In this document: piece by piece, positions 54,879 to 62,712 of the stretch | Numbering within the stretch: the stretch's first letter is position 1 | Layout of the letters: each line of letters starts with the position of its first letter | DNA from: Aureimonas jatrophae | GTDB lineage: Bacteria > Pseudomonadota > Alphaproteobacteria > Rhizobiales > Rhizobiaceae | Assembly (NCBI RefSeq): GCF_900104035.1 | Contig: NZ_FNIT01000001.1 | Coordinates: 186,001-250,000 of the forward strand | DNA length: 64,000 bases | Reading direction: 5' to 3' | Position numbers and translations under genes: made by a program | The notes under the pieces: generated by a model | What the model was told of the DNA's origin: nothing | The model's input: the letters and a program-made list of their open reading frames with translations, nothing else | The model's database searches: none

Positions 54879-55529
54879 ATGGACACCTTCGTTCAGAGCC
54901 TGATGCAGAACCTCGGCGTGTTCGGCATCGCGCTTCTCATGTTCCTGGAGAACATCTTCCCGCCCATCCCGTCGGAGCTGATCATGCCGCTGGCGGGCTA
55001 TCAGGCGGCCTCCGGCGAACACTCGCTGGTGGCGGTGATCCTGGCGGGCACCGCGGGCGCCCTGGTTGGCATTCTGCCCTGGTACTACCTCGGCCGCGCC
55101 TTCGGCGAGAAGCGCATCGTGGCGCTGGCGGACCGTTTCGGCCGCTGGCTGACGATGACCGCCGAAGACGTCGAGGCGGCCGATCGGTGGTTCCGGCGCT
55201 ACGGGATCTGGGCGGTCTTCCTGGGACGCCTCGTGCCCACCGTGCGCACGTTGATCTCGGTTCCGGCCGGCCTGTCGCGCATGCCTCTGCCGACCTTCCT
55301 GCTTTTTTCCGCCCTCGGCACGCTGATCTGGACCACGGGCCTGACCATGGCCGGTTATCTTCTTGCATCGCAGTACGAGCGCGTGAACGACTATGTCGGT
55401 CCGGTCTCGAACATCGTAATCGCGGCGGTCGTGGTGCTCTACCTCTACCGCGTCATCACCTTTAAACCGCGTCCTCGCAGCCGGCCGATCGACCTGCAGT
55501 CCGACGAGATGGGCGACCACCGTGCCTGA
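54879..55529 (+). CDS. DedA family membrane protein
   Basis: This is a VTT/DedA-fold inner-membrane protein of 216 residues. Features are MFLENIFPPIPSELIMPLAGY (about 20), GALVGILPWYYLGRAFG (about 58) and the arginine-rich FLGRLVPTVRTLISVPAGLSRM block (about 115) that marks the family. Members act as scramblases or transporters of undecaprenyl phosphate and polar lipids. CGGAG lies before the ATG. Its end overlaps the MOSC gene by eight bases. Confidence 0.92.
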   Translation: MDTFVQSLMQNLGVFGIALLMFLENIFPPIPSELIMPLAGYQAASGEHSLVAVILAGTAGALVGILPWYYLGRAFGEKRIVALADRFGRWLTMTAEDVEAADRWFRRYGIWAVFLGRLVPTVRTLISVPAGLSRMPLPTFLLFSALGTLIWTTGLTMAGYLLASQYERVNDYVGPVSNIVIAAVVVLYLYRVITFKPRPRSRPIDLQSDEMGDHRA

Positions 55530-56115
55530 CGTCGCGATCCGCCGCGTCGGCGCACGACGCATCGAGGCCCGTGTCGCGGGCCTCTTCCGGACCGAGGCCA
55601 ACGGCTTCGAGACGGTCAGCATCGAGTCCCTCAACCTTGGCTTCGATGGGATCGCCGGGGATCGGCACGGCGGCCCGACGCGTCGCACCGGCGGGCGCGA
55701 GCCCTGGTATCCGCGCGGCACCGAGATCCGCAACGAGCGTCAGGTGTCGATCCTGTGTCCCGACGAGCTGGCCGGCGTCGCCGACGCCATGCGCCTGCCC
55801 GAGCTCCGCCCGGAATGGATCGGCGGCAACCTGCTTCTGGCAGGCGTGCCTCATCTCTCCTGGCTGCCGGCCCGCACGCTGATGATGTTCGAGAACGGGG
55901 CCTCGCTGAAGGTCGAGGGCGACAACGCACCCTGTCGTCAGTCCGGCCGGTCGGTCGCGGCGCGCTTTTCGGGACGCGACGACATCGAGACCGGTTTCGT
56001 GCAGGCGGCGCGCCGGCGACGCGGGCTGGTCGCCTGGGTCGAGAAGCCGGGCGCCCTGCGCCTCGGCGAGCGCGTCGACATCCGGCTGCCGGAGCAGTGG
56101 ATCTACGAGGGCTGA
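55522..56115 (+). CDS. MOSC domain protein
   Basis: This 197-residue MOSC domain protein (molybdenum cofactor sulfurase C-terminal fold) begins with GTG inside the end of the DedA gene. The FDGIAGDRHGGPTRRTGGRE segment (about 40) and the conserved cysteine in EGDNAPCRQSGR (about 137) are the expected landmarks; the cysteine may hold sulfur or bind the cofactor. The specific role is not known. It converges on the DUF2293 gene, overlapping by 13 bases. Confidence 0.9.
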   Translation: MPDVAIRRVGARRIEARVAGLFRTEANGFETVSIESLNLGFDGIAGDRHGGPTRRTGGREPWYPRGTEIRNERQVSILCPDELAGVADAMRLPELRPEWIGGNLLLAGVPHLSWLPARTLMMFENGASLKVEGDNAPCRQSGRSVAARFSGRDDIETGFVQAARRRRGLVAWVEKPGALRLGERVDIRLPEQWIYEG

Positions 56116-56435
56116 TCCTCGTCGTCCGCCGCCTCGTCCTCGGTGGAAACGAGGTGGCGCGTCGCTCCCCAATGGTCCAGCGTCTCGTTCACGGCTTCCA
56201 CGACGAAGAATCGCGCCTCGTCGCGGCTGTAACCCTCGTCGCGCAGTTCGTCATAGTCCGTGTGCTGGTGGCGCACGTGGGCCAGCGTTGCGAGCCATAC
56301 CGCGCTGGCCGGCGACAGGTCGCGCATGTGCCGTGCGTTGGCCGCCTCGCGGATCGCCTCGGCATCGAGGAAGGGTACGCGCGGCAGGAGAAGCGTCAGG
56401 TTCTCCGCCACGAGGCGCTGGCGCCGCGTCGTCAC
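56103..56435 (-). CDS. DUF2293 domain protein
   Basis: This is a 110-residue protein with the DUF2293 pattern SAVWLATLAHVRHQHTDYDELRDEGYSRDEARFFVVEAVNETLDHW in residues about 43-89 (only landmarks: HVRHQHTDYD, EARFFV, LDHWG). The C-terminus is acidic. Function unknown. Its ATG overlaps the stop of trmO (ATGA), so it is translated after it. Confidence 0.85.
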   Translation of the reverse strand: MTTRRQRLVAENLTLLLPRVPFLDAEAIREAANARHMRDLSPASAVWLATLAHVRHQHTDYDELRDEGYSRDEARFFVVEAVNETLDHWGATRHLVSTEDEAADDEDQPS

Positions 56436-56929
56436 GAGAGGTCGTCCGGTGCGTGGTCGACGCTCGGCAGGTAGGGCTTGATGTCGAGAAGCGGCGTGCC
56501 GTCCAGGACATCGAGCGCGTCGAGAACGAGCGTGCCGCTATCTCCATCGATCGAGACGAGCCGCACCAGGTGCAGTCCGATCGGGTTCGGCCGAACGGGC
56601 GAGCGCAGCGAGAACGTGCCGCGCGCCACAGTGGCATGACGCGGCATCTGCAGCGCCAGATCGCGGCGCGCTTGGCTAAGCCATGTCAGCAGCCAAGCGT
56701 ATCCGCCCGGCGCCAGACCGTCGAGGGCCGGACGAAAGGGCAGGTCGATCCGGGCCCGGAACGAGCCGTCCTGTGAGCGCTCGCGCGCCTCGCGCATGTT
56801 GCGCGGGCAGCTACCGCGCTCGCGCCACGGGCTCTCCAGATGACCGATGAACGCCAGTCGCGCGTCGTCCCGGTCGCCGGGATCGACCGCGAAGGGAACC
56901 TCGCCCTCCCGCACGCCCGAACGGGTCAT
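56432..56929 (-). CDS. trmO: TrmO/TsaA-like tRNA N6-methyltransferase
   Basis: This is a UPF0066/TrmO-type SAM-dependent methyltransferase, 165 residues from the chosen ATG, which in E. coli methylates t6A37 of tRNA-Thr. Signatures are AFIGHLESPW near residue 26, FRPALDGLAPGGYAWLLTWL (about 66), FSLRSPVRPNPIGLHLVRL (about 106) and LDGTPLLDIKPYLPSVD at the C-terminus. Longer in-frame starts at 56953, 56989 and 56998 are possible. It is divergent from the ArsR-methyltransferase gene across the palindrome at 57004. The C-terminal TrmO extension of enterobacteria is absent. Confidence 0.87.
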   Translation of the reverse strand: MTRSGVREGEVPFAVDPGDRDDARLAFIGHLESPWRERGSCPRNMREARERSQDGSFRARIDLPFRPALDGLAPGGYAWLLTWLSQARRDLALQMPRHATVARGTFSLRSPVRPNPIGLHLVRLVSIDGDSGTLVLDALDVLDGTPLLDIKPYLPSVDHAPDDLS

Positions 56930-57003
56930 GACCGGATCCGACGCCGGGACCATGGGAGGCAACCTTGAGAAGCCCCTTGCCCAACGCATGCCAAACACAT
57001 AAA

Positions 57004-57017
57004 CATATCTTTATATG
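57004..57017. promoter_or_regulatory. Palindromic operator of the ArsR-methyltransferase regulator (SahR-like site)
   Basis: CATAT-CTTT-ATATG is an inverted repeat in an AT-rich patch 30 bases before the GTG start. A candidate promoter (TTGCCC at 56977, 17 bases, TAAACA at 57000) has its -10 overlapping the site, so binding would repress. Similar CATAT-N4-ATATG-like sites are known for SahR-type ArsR proteins of the methionine cycle; the match to them is from memory. Confidence 0.55.
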
Positions 57018-57046
57018 ATTTTGGCGCGAACCGGGAGGCGCACCAC

Positions 57047-58048
57047 GTGGCGGCCACCTTCGCCCGAACCGTCGATATCCTCAAGGCCGTCGCCGAGCCG
57101 ACGCGCTTGCGCCTGCTCCTCCTGCTGGCCCGACAGGAGCTGACGGTTTCCGACCTCACCACCATCCTGCGCCAGTCGCAGCCGCGCGTCTCGCGCCACC
57201 TAAAGCTTCTGACCGAGGCCGGTCTGGTTCATCGACACCAGGAAGGCGCCTTCGCCTTCTTCCGCCTGGGTGACGAGGCATCGGTGCACGATCTGCTCGC
57301 CACGCTCGGGCGTGGGCTCGACGATCCCGAAGGACTGCTGGCCGGCGACACGGAACGGCTCGGCGCGGTGCGACAGCGACGCGCCGAGCGGGCCGCCGTT
57401 TATTTCGCGCAGAACGCCGCAGAGTGGGATCGCATGCGCTCCTTCTCCGTACCCGACGCGGTGGTGGAGCGGGAATTGGCGGATCTTCTTGGAGAGGGAC
57501 CTCTCGGGTCGGTGCTCGATGTTGGCACGGGGACGGGACGGCTCCTGGAGCTTCTGGCCCCCCGCGCGGATCGGGCGGTCGGCATCGACGCCTCGCGCGA
57601 GATGCTGCAGATCGCGCGCGCCAAGCTCGATGCTGCCGGCCTCGCGCAGGCCAGCGTTCGGCAGGGCGATGCCTACCGCTTGCCGGTTCCGCGCGCGAGC
57701 TTCGACCTCGTGACGATCCATCAGGTGCTGCATTACCTCGACGATCCCGCGGCCGCGGTTCGCGAGGCGGCCGGCGTGCTCAAGCCCGGCGGACGCCTGG
57801 CGATCGTCGACTTCGCGCCGCACGAGCAGGAATTCCTGCGCGACCATGCGCATCAGCGCCTCGGCTTCTCGGCCGAGACGCTGGCGGGCTTTCTCAGGGC
57901 AGCCGGCCTCAGGCAGACGCGCCTGCGCGAGTTGCCGCCCGCCAATGGCCGCGCCGATCATCTCACCGTTCTTCTGGTTCTGGCGGAGCGCGACGTCGCG
58001 ATGTCGCAGCCGAACCTCGTCCCGCTGGCCGCTGCACAGGAGCTTTGA
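57047..58048 (+). CDS. ArsR-type regulator fused to SAM-dependent methyltransferase
   Basis: This is a 333-residue fusion protein. Residues 1-90 form an ArsR winged helix (AEPTRLRLLLLLARQELTVSDL, QSQPRVSRHLKLLTEAGLV). Residues about 120-300 form a class I methyltransferase fold with the SAM motif VLDVGTGTGRLLELL (about 155) and motif-II-like FDLVTIHQVLHYLDDP (about 223). It starts with GTG; GGAGG is eight bases upstream. metF follows after six bases. The domain pairing suggests that SAM or SAH is sensed to control the methionine cycle (SahR-like). Whether the methyltransferase is active is unknown. Confidence 0.92.
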   Translation: MAATFARTVDILKAVAEPTRLRLLLLLARQELTVSDLTTILRQSQPRVSRHLKLLTEAGLVHRHQEGAFAFFRLGDEASVHDLLATLGRGLDDPEGLLAGDTERLGAVRQRRAERAAVYFAQNAAEWDRMRSFSVPDAVVERELADLLGEGPLGSVLDVGTGTGRLLELLAPRADRAVGIDASREMLQIARAKLDAAGLAQASVRQGDAYRLPVPRASFDLVTIHQVLHYLDDPAAAVREAAGVLKPGGRLAIVDFAPHEQEFLRDHAHQRLGFSAETLAGFLRAAGLRQTRLRELPPANGRADHLTVLLVLAERDVAMSQPNLVPLAAAQEL

Positions 58049-58054
58049 CCTCGG

Positions 58055-58948
58055 ATGCCCCAATCCAAGACCGCCCGCCAGGCCATCCGCGTCTCGTTCG
58101 AGTTCTTCCCGCCCAAGACGCCGGCGATGGAGGAGGGCTTGTGGAACGCGATCACGCGGCTGGCTCCGTTAAGGCCCGACTTCGTCTCGGTGACCTATGG
58201 CGCGGGCGGCTCGACGCGCGAGCGAACCCACCAGACCGTCGCGCGCCTGCTCCGCGAGACCGATCTCAAGCCCGCCGCGCACCTGACCTGCGTCGATGCC
58301 TCGCGCGCGGAGGTGGACGAGGTCGTGCGCCAGTATCGCGATACCGGCGTTCGCCATTTCGTGGCCCTGCGCGGCGACGGGCAGGGAGGGGCGGGCTCGG
58401 CCTACCAGGCGCATCCCGATGGCTATCGCAACGGCGCGGAGTTGACCGCCGGCATCAAGCGTATCGACCCATCGATCGAAGTCTCGGTCTCCGCGTATCC
58501 GGAGAAGCACCCCGAGAGTCCCGATGTCGCGACCGATATCGAGATGCTGCGGCGCAAGGTCGATGCGGGCGCGACCCGTGCCATCACCCAGTTCTTCTTC
58601 GACAACGACCAGTACGAGCGCTACGCCGAGCGCGTGCGGGCGGCCGGCATCTTCGTGCCCATCGTGCCGGGCATCGTTCCGATCCACGATTTCACCAAGA
58701 TCAGCCGCTTCTCGGCGCAGACCGGCGCCTCGATTCCCACCTGGCTCGCACGCCGTTTCGAGGGACTCGAGAACGACGCGCAGACGCGTTCGCACGTCGC
58801 GGCCGCTGTCTGCGCCGAACAGGTCCTCGATCTCGCTGACCGGGGCGTGGGCGACTTCCACTTCTACACGATGAACCGCGCCGACCTGGTCTATTCGATC
58901 TGCCACATTCTCGGCCTTCGCGAAGACTCGACAGCCGTCGCGGCCTGA
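58055..58948 (+). CDS. metF: Methylenetetrahydrofolate reductase
   Basis: MetF reduces methylene-THF to methyl-THF, the methyl donor for methionine synthesis. The 297-residue FAD barrel has the start VSFEFFPPKT (catalytic Glu), FVSVTYGAGGSTRERT (about 44), HLTCVDASRAEVDE (about 77), LRGDG (about 107), TQFFFDND (about 180) and PGIVPI (about 207). It is co-transcribed with the ArsR-methyltransferase gene. A strong terminator follows. Confidence 0.96.
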   Translation: MPQSKTARQAIRVSFEFFPPKTPAMEEGLWNAITRLAPLRPDFVSVTYGAGGSTRERTHQTVARLLRETDLKPAAHLTCVDASRAEVDEVVRQYRDTGVRHFVALRGDGQGGAGSAYQAHPDGYRNGAELTAGIKRIDPSIEVSVSAYPEKHPESPDVATDIEMLRRKVDAGATRAITQFFFDNDQYERYAERVRAAGIFVPIVPGIVPIHDFTKISRFSAQTGASIPTWLARRFEGLENDAQTRSHVAAAVCAEQVLDLADRGVGDFHFYTMNRADLVYSICHILGLREDSTAVAA

Positions 58949-58954
58949 AACATG

Positions 58955-58986
58955 AAAGGGCCGGAGCATCGCCGCTCCGGCCCTTT
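58955..58986. terminator. Bidirectional rho-independent terminator after metF
   Basis: AAAGGGCCGGAGC and GCTCCGGCCCTTT pair over 13 bases around a six-base loop, seven bases after the metF stop. The stem ends in T on one strand and A on the other, so it can end transcription from both sides, including from the small gene on the minus strand. Confidence 0.85.
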
Positions 58987-59026
58987 CGAGGTTCGTTCCG
59001 CGTTGACGATGCCGCTGCCGATCCCG

Positions 59027-59113
59027 TCAGGGAACGACGCCCACCACCATGGCGCCCACGAAGGCGAACGCGGCGCAGGCCATCATGAAATTCATCGAAC
59101 GCATCAGATGCAT
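59027..59113 (-). CDS. Possible 28-residue membrane microprotein
   Basis: The minus strand encodes M-H-L-M-R-S-M-N-F and then a single hydrophobic helix (MMACAAFAF, VGAMVVGVVP) of 28 residues. A textbook ribosome site, GGGAGG, lies five bases before the ATG, and the bidirectional terminator lies 41 bases downstream. The basic residue near the start and the uniform hydrophobic run fit a small inner-membrane protein. It is too short to appear in usual ORF calls. No family is recognised with certainty. Confidence 0.55.
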   Translation of the reverse strand: MHLMRSMNFMMACAAFAFVGAMVVGVVP

Positions 59114-59239
59114 TTCCGCCTCCCGCTCACGAGATGTTTCGAAGTTTAACCAAGCCTAAAACTTCGTAAAGCCGCATTCGTTGCGGCAGCGCGGTCGCAA
59201 GCCGCAGTTTTTTCAAAATTCCTCATTGGGCGTCACGAC

Positions 59240-59376
59240 TTGGCCCCGTCGCATGGCAGTCGAGAAAAATCGCGGATCGGTGCCGATCGTCATATCGGTT
59301 GCGCCTGCAGGCCCTAGATGCGAGGTCGCATTCGATTCGCCGCTGCCCGGACCGGGCGGCCGTCTCCGACAGGGAC
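59240..59376 (+). ncRNA. Candidate structured leader (speF-type) of the decarboxylase gene
   Basis: The 263 bases between the microprotein gene and the decarboxylase have no ORF with a ribosome site. They contain short hairpins, such as TGCG-AGGT-CGCA near 59320 and GCCCGGACCGGGC near 59345, just before the decarboxylase start. Alphaproteobacterial ornithine decarboxylase genes are known to carry the speF leader RNA. The assignment here rests on gene context and is not confirmed by an alignment. Confidence 0.35.
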
Positions 59377-60603
59377 ATGCCGTTGCAGACCTTCTCCACC
59401 GCGCGCGAGGCCGCGCTCGCGCTTCGGCCGGATGTTCCGGTCTATTGCTTCCGTCCGCAGGTTTTGCGTGAGGATCTGGATCGCTTCCGCCGTGCCTTTC
59501 CCGGCACCACGGCCTATGCGGTCAAGACGAACGGCGAGCCGCAGGTTCTGGAAGCTCTGGCGAAGGCCGGCGTCGACGCCTTCGACGTAGCCTCGCCGGC
59601 CGAGTTCGAGGCGGTGCGCCGCGTCGCGCCCAAGGCCGAAATGCTTTACATGCATCCGATCAAGGCCCAGTCCGATATCCGACTGGCGCTCGAGACCTAC
59701 GGCATCCGCACCCTGTCGCTCGATCACGAGGACGAGGTGGCCAAGATCCTGCGCATCGTGCGCGCGCTCGACCTCGATCCGGGTTCGATCACAATCTTCG
59801 TGCGCCTCCAGACCAAGGGGCACGCGGCCTACGAACTGTCCAAGAAGTTCGGCGCCGCGCCCGCCCACGCGGTCGAACTTCTCCAGCGCTGCCACCGGAT
59901 CGGGTTCAAGGTCGGCATCTGCTTCCACGTCGGCTCGCAGATCGAGGACAACGAGACCTACGAGCGCGCGCTCGCCTCCGCCGACTGGGTGCGCAACCGG
60001 GCCGACGTGCCGTTGGCTGGGCTCGATGTCGGCGGCGGCTTTCCCGCCGAGTACGGGCACGATCCGCGCAAGCGCAAGCCCGTCATGCCGAGCCTCGAGA
60101 ACCTCATGGCGAAGCTGCGCGAGGACGTCGCCGAGTACGGCTTCGACCATCTGCCGCTCGTGGCCGAACCCGGCCGCGTCGTGGTGGCGCGCGCGTTCTC
60201 GCTGATCGTGCGCGTCCTTCTGCGAAAAGGACGCCGACTCTATATCAATGACGGCATCTGGGCTTCGCTCTCGGACTCGTGGACCGGCAAGATCACGCTG
60301 CCCGCCCGCTTCATTCCCGATCCCGCCCGCCAATCGCGCAACGGCGATCCGTCGTCGATTCAAGCCTTCCGCGTGTGCGGAGCGACCTGCGACTCCGTCG
60401 ACATCCTGTCGCGGCCCTTCTGGCTGCCGGAAACCGTGGACACGGGCGACTGGATCGAGATCGGCCATATCGGCGCCTACTCGCTCTCCTTGCGCACGCG
60501 CTTCAACGGCTTCTATCCCGATACGTTCGTGGAGGTGACGACGCCCTTCGACTTCGGCGAGGCGGCGGAAGGGTATGCGAGCCTCGAAACCATGGCCGAC
60601 TGA
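59377..60603 (+). CDS. Type III PLP-dependent ornithine/diaminopimelate-type decarboxylase
   Basis: This 408-residue fold-type III decarboxylase resembles bacterial ornithine decarboxylases more than LysA. PLP binds the lysine in TAYAVKTNGEPQVL (about 51). Other landmarks are FDVASPAEFEAV (about 69), CFHVGSQ (about 185), GLDVGGGFPAEY (about 214), AEPGRVVVA (about 268) and the substrate cysteine in CGATCDSVDILS (about 340). The product would be putrescine. It starts with the ATG at 59377 after ACAGGGAC. Confidence 0.9.
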   Translation: MPLQTFSTAREAALALRPDVPVYCFRPQVLREDLDRFRRAFPGTTAYAVKTNGEPQVLEALAKAGVDAFDVASPAEFEAVRRVAPKAEMLYMHPIKAQSDIRLALETYGIRTLSLDHEDEVAKILRIVRALDLDPGSITIFVRLQTKGHAAYELSKKFGAAPAHAVELLQRCHRIGFKVGICFHVGSQIEDNETYERALASADWVRNRADVPLAGLDVGGGFPAEYGHDPRKRKPVMPSLENLMAKLREDVAEYGFDHLPLVAEPGRVVVARAFSLIVRVLLRKGRRLYINDGIWASLSDSWTGKITLPARFIPDPARQSRNGDPSSIQAFRVCGATCDSVDILSRPFWLPETVDTGDWIEIGHIGAYSLSLRTRFNGFYPDTFVEVTTPFDFGEAAEGYASLETMAD

Positions 60604-60604
60604 C

Positions 60605-60637
60605 GCAAAAAAAGCCCGGCGCCTCGCGGCTCCGGGC
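60605..60637 (-). terminator. Rho-independent terminator of the DUF4112 gene
   Basis: On the minus strand GCCCGG and CCGGGC pair around a 12-base loop that itself contains a short CGCG stem, followed by seven T. It lies 25 bases after the DUF4112 stop and directly abuts the decarboxylase stop on the other strand. Confidence 0.8.
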
Positions 60638-60662
60638 CTCGGTCCATTCCGGGGCGCAACGC

Positions 60663-61085
60663 TCAGCGGCGGGGCGTTACGTCCTTGATGTCGCGGCGCT
60701 CCAGATCGAAGTGGTCGAGGATGATCTGGATGTTGCGCTTGTGCGACTTGAAGTAGACGTCGAACAGGTCGCCCGCGAGCGGCACGGCACCGACTGCGGC
60801 GTCCACGCCGAGGTTGGCGATCATGCGTGCGAGCTTGCGCTTGGGCAGGCCGAGCCGTCGCGCCTCGTTGACGATGTAGAGGCCGATCAGGGCCGCGCCC
60901 GCGTCGCCGACGCCCGGCACCAAACCGATCACCGCATCGGCGCCGAAGCGGATGTCGGTGCCCGGCACGCGGATCGCCGTATCCATTACGCGCGCGAGCG
61001 AGTTCAGGCGGGCGATGCGGCGCAGACGCGTCGCCTCGTCGAGAAAGGGGGCATCGAAGCCGTTGGCAAAGGCGGCTGCAACCAT
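60663..61085 (-). CDS. DUF4112 domain membrane protein
   Basis: This protein of 140 residues has the DUF4112 pattern: LNSLARVMDTAIRVPGTDIRFGADAVIGLVPGVGDAGAALIGLYIV, of which GADAVIGLVPGVGD is diagnostic (about 48), then ARMIANLGVDAAVGAVPLAGDLFD. Two amphipathic or membrane segments are likely. The ATG at 61085 is preferred, since GGAG lies nine bases upstream; the ATG at 61100 contains that GGAG itself. Function unknown. Confidence 0.88.
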   Translation of the reverse strand: MVAAAFANGFDAPFLDEATRLRRIARLNSLARVMDTAIRVPGTDIRFGADAVIGLVPGVGDAGAALIGLYIVNEARRLGLPKRKLARMIANLGVDAAVGAVPLAGDLFDVYFKSHKRNIQIILDHFDLERRDIKDVTPRR

Positions 61086-61170
61086 GGTCGCGGTCTCCAT
61101 CGAAATGGGCGGCGCACCGGCCGCCCTGTCTCGTAAATGGTGATCGCCATTGCCGGGTTGAAGACCCGTC

Positions 61171-62220
61171 TCAATCCTTGGTGCGGTCGAGGATCAGATC
61201 GGCCGGGCCGAAGCGCCCGCTCGCCGTGTTGCCCTGGTGCCAGTAGGGGTAGATCACCGGCGGGCGGCTGACAGTGTCGAGCGCCGTGCGTTCCTCGTCG
61301 GTCAGCCTGAGGTCGGCTGCCGCGAGGTTGTCTCGGAACTGCGTCTCGGTGCGGCCGCCGATCACAAGCGTCGCGACGGCCGGGCGTCCGAGGAGCCAGG
61401 CCAGTGCCACCTGCGCGGCCGAGACGCCGCGCGCCTCGCCGATCCGAACCAGCTCGTCCACGATGCGCCACAGCCGGTCCTCGTCCCGGATCGGCGGCTC
61501 GGTCCAGCCGGCGAGCTGGCGCGAGCCCTCGGCGGTCTGGTTGCGACGGTGCTTGCCCGACAGGAGGCCGCCGGCGAGCGGGCTCCAGGCCATGACGCCA
61601 ACGCCTTGGTCGAGCGCGACCGGCAGAAGCTCGTATTCCGCCTCGCGCGCCTCCAGCGTGTAGTGGATCTGCTGCGTGACGAAGCGCGTCAGGTTGTGGC
61701 GCTCCGAGATGCCAAGCGCCTTCATGAGGTGCCAGGCCGAGAAGTTCGAGCAGCCGACGTAGCGCACCTTGCCGTGCTGCACGAGCGTGTCGAGCGCCGC
61801 CATCGTCTCATCCAGCGGCGTCTGCCCGTCCCACTGGTGCACGAGATAGACGTCGATCCGGTCGGTGCGCAGGCGCTTCAGGCTCGCCTCGCACTCGCGG
61901 ATGATGTGAAGACGCGACAGGCCCTGCTCGTTCGGGCCGGACCCCATCGGGAAGCGGACCTTCGAGGCGATCAGGACATCGCCCGGCCGCTTGCCGCCGA
62001 GCACCTCGCCGACGATCTCCTCCGACCGCCCGCCCGAATAGACGTTGGCGGTATCGATGAGGTTCACGCCCTGGTCGATGCAGAGATCCACCAGCCGCCG
62101 TGCGTCGTCGACCTCGACCGCTCCGGTGGCGCCGAAGTTGCCGCGCCCTCCGAAGGTCATGGTTCCCATGGTGAGCGTCGAGACCTTCAGTCCCGAGCGT
62201 CCGAGCGAGCGATATTCCAT
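61171..62220 (-). CDS. Aldo/keto reductase
   Basis: This is an NADPH-dependent oxidoreductase of 349 residues, aldo-keto reductase fold. The catalytic tetrad is visible as Asp in LIDTANVYSGG (about 59, with Tyr), Lys in LIASKVRF (about 85) and His in YLVHQWDG (about 127). LGRPAVATLVIGGRTETQ (about 285) is the cofactor-binding end. GGAGGA lies seven bases before the ATG. Substrate unknown. The gene is separated from the HxlR gene by 31 bases on the same strand, so both may be co-transcribed. Confidence 0.93.
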   Translation of the reverse strand: MEYRSLGRSGLKVSTLTMGTMTFGGRGNFGATGAVEVDDARRLVDLCIDQGVNLIDTANVYSGGRSEEIVGEVLGGKRPGDVLIASKVRFPMGSGPNEQGLSRLHIIRECEASLKRLRTDRIDVYLVHQWDGQTPLDETMAALDTLVQHGKVRYVGCSNFSAWHLMKALGISERHNLTRFVTQQIHYTLEAREAEYELLPVALDQGVGVMAWSPLAGGLLSGKHRRNQTAEGSRQLAGWTEPPIRDEDRLWRIVDELVRIGEARGVSAAQVALAWLLGRPAVATLVIGGRTETQFRDNLAAADLRLTDEERTALDTVSRPPVIYPYWHQGNTASGRFGPADLILDRTKD

Positions 62221-62251
62221 GCGGGCGTCCTCCCTATGCCCGCGCGAACCC

Positions 62252-62611
62252 CTACCGTGCGTCGAAGCGCGACTGGGCGGCGAGCACCGCACCGATATGC
62301 CTTTGTGCCCAGGTCGTCAGCCCCTCGATTTCGGTCGCGAGCGTCAACCCGAGCGGCGTGATGGAATAGGTGACGCTGACCGGCGTCGTCGGAAGGACCT
62401 CGCGCTCGACGAGGCCGTCGCGCTCCAGGCCCTTTAGGGTCTGCGACAGCATCTTCTGCGAGATGCCGCCGACGAGGCGTCGCAGCTCGTTGAAGCGACG
62501 CGGACCCTTGGCGAGCAGCGTCAGGAGAAGCGTCGTCCACTTGTCCGCGATGCGGTCGAGCACGAGCCGCGTCGGGCAGGCGGGATCGTAGACGTTGGGC
62601 GTCAGGTCCAT
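62252..62611 (-). CDS. HxlR family transcriptional regulator
   Basis: This is a winged-helix HxlR-type regulator of 119 residues, starting [20 protein letters not shown]. The conserved cysteine in [10 protein letters not shown] and [23 protein letters not shown] (about 23), [24 protein letters not shown] (about 49) and [10 protein letters not shown] are typical. The ATG at 62611 is chosen because GAGGA lies five bases upstream. A GTG at 62698 would overlap the operator palindrome. The cysteine may sense electrophiles or oxidants. It is divergent from the NmrA-like gene, its likely target. Confidence 0.92.
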   Translation of the reverse strand: MDLTPNVYDPACPTRLVLDRIADKWTTLLLTLLAKGPRRFNELRRLVGGISQKMLSQTLKGLERDGLVEREVLPTTPVSVTYSITPLGLTLATEIEGLTTWAQRHIGAVLAAQSRFDAR

Positions 62612-62679
62612 CGGTTTCCTCGCGGTGACCACGTGCGCGTCCGGTGCCTTCTTTTCAGACAAGTTCCCGAATGGCATCA

Positions 62680-62696
62680 GGTATCTGTCAGTTACC
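62680..62696. promoter_or_regulatory. HxlR operator palindrome
   Basis: GGTATCTGTCAGTTACC is symmetrical in 14 of 17 positions (GGTA-CTG-CAG-TACC, with breaks only at positions 5, 9 and 13). It sits 69 bases before the HxlR start and 16 before the NmrA-like start, in the shared divergent space. Confidence 0.75.
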
Positions 62697-62712
62697 ACAG
62701 GGAAGACGAATC

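Noticed and set aside
60605-60637. Terminator for the decarboxylase gene on the plus strand.
   Set aside because: The plus strand has an A-run before the stem and no T-run after it; the T-run lies on the minus strand, so it serves the DUF4112 gene.
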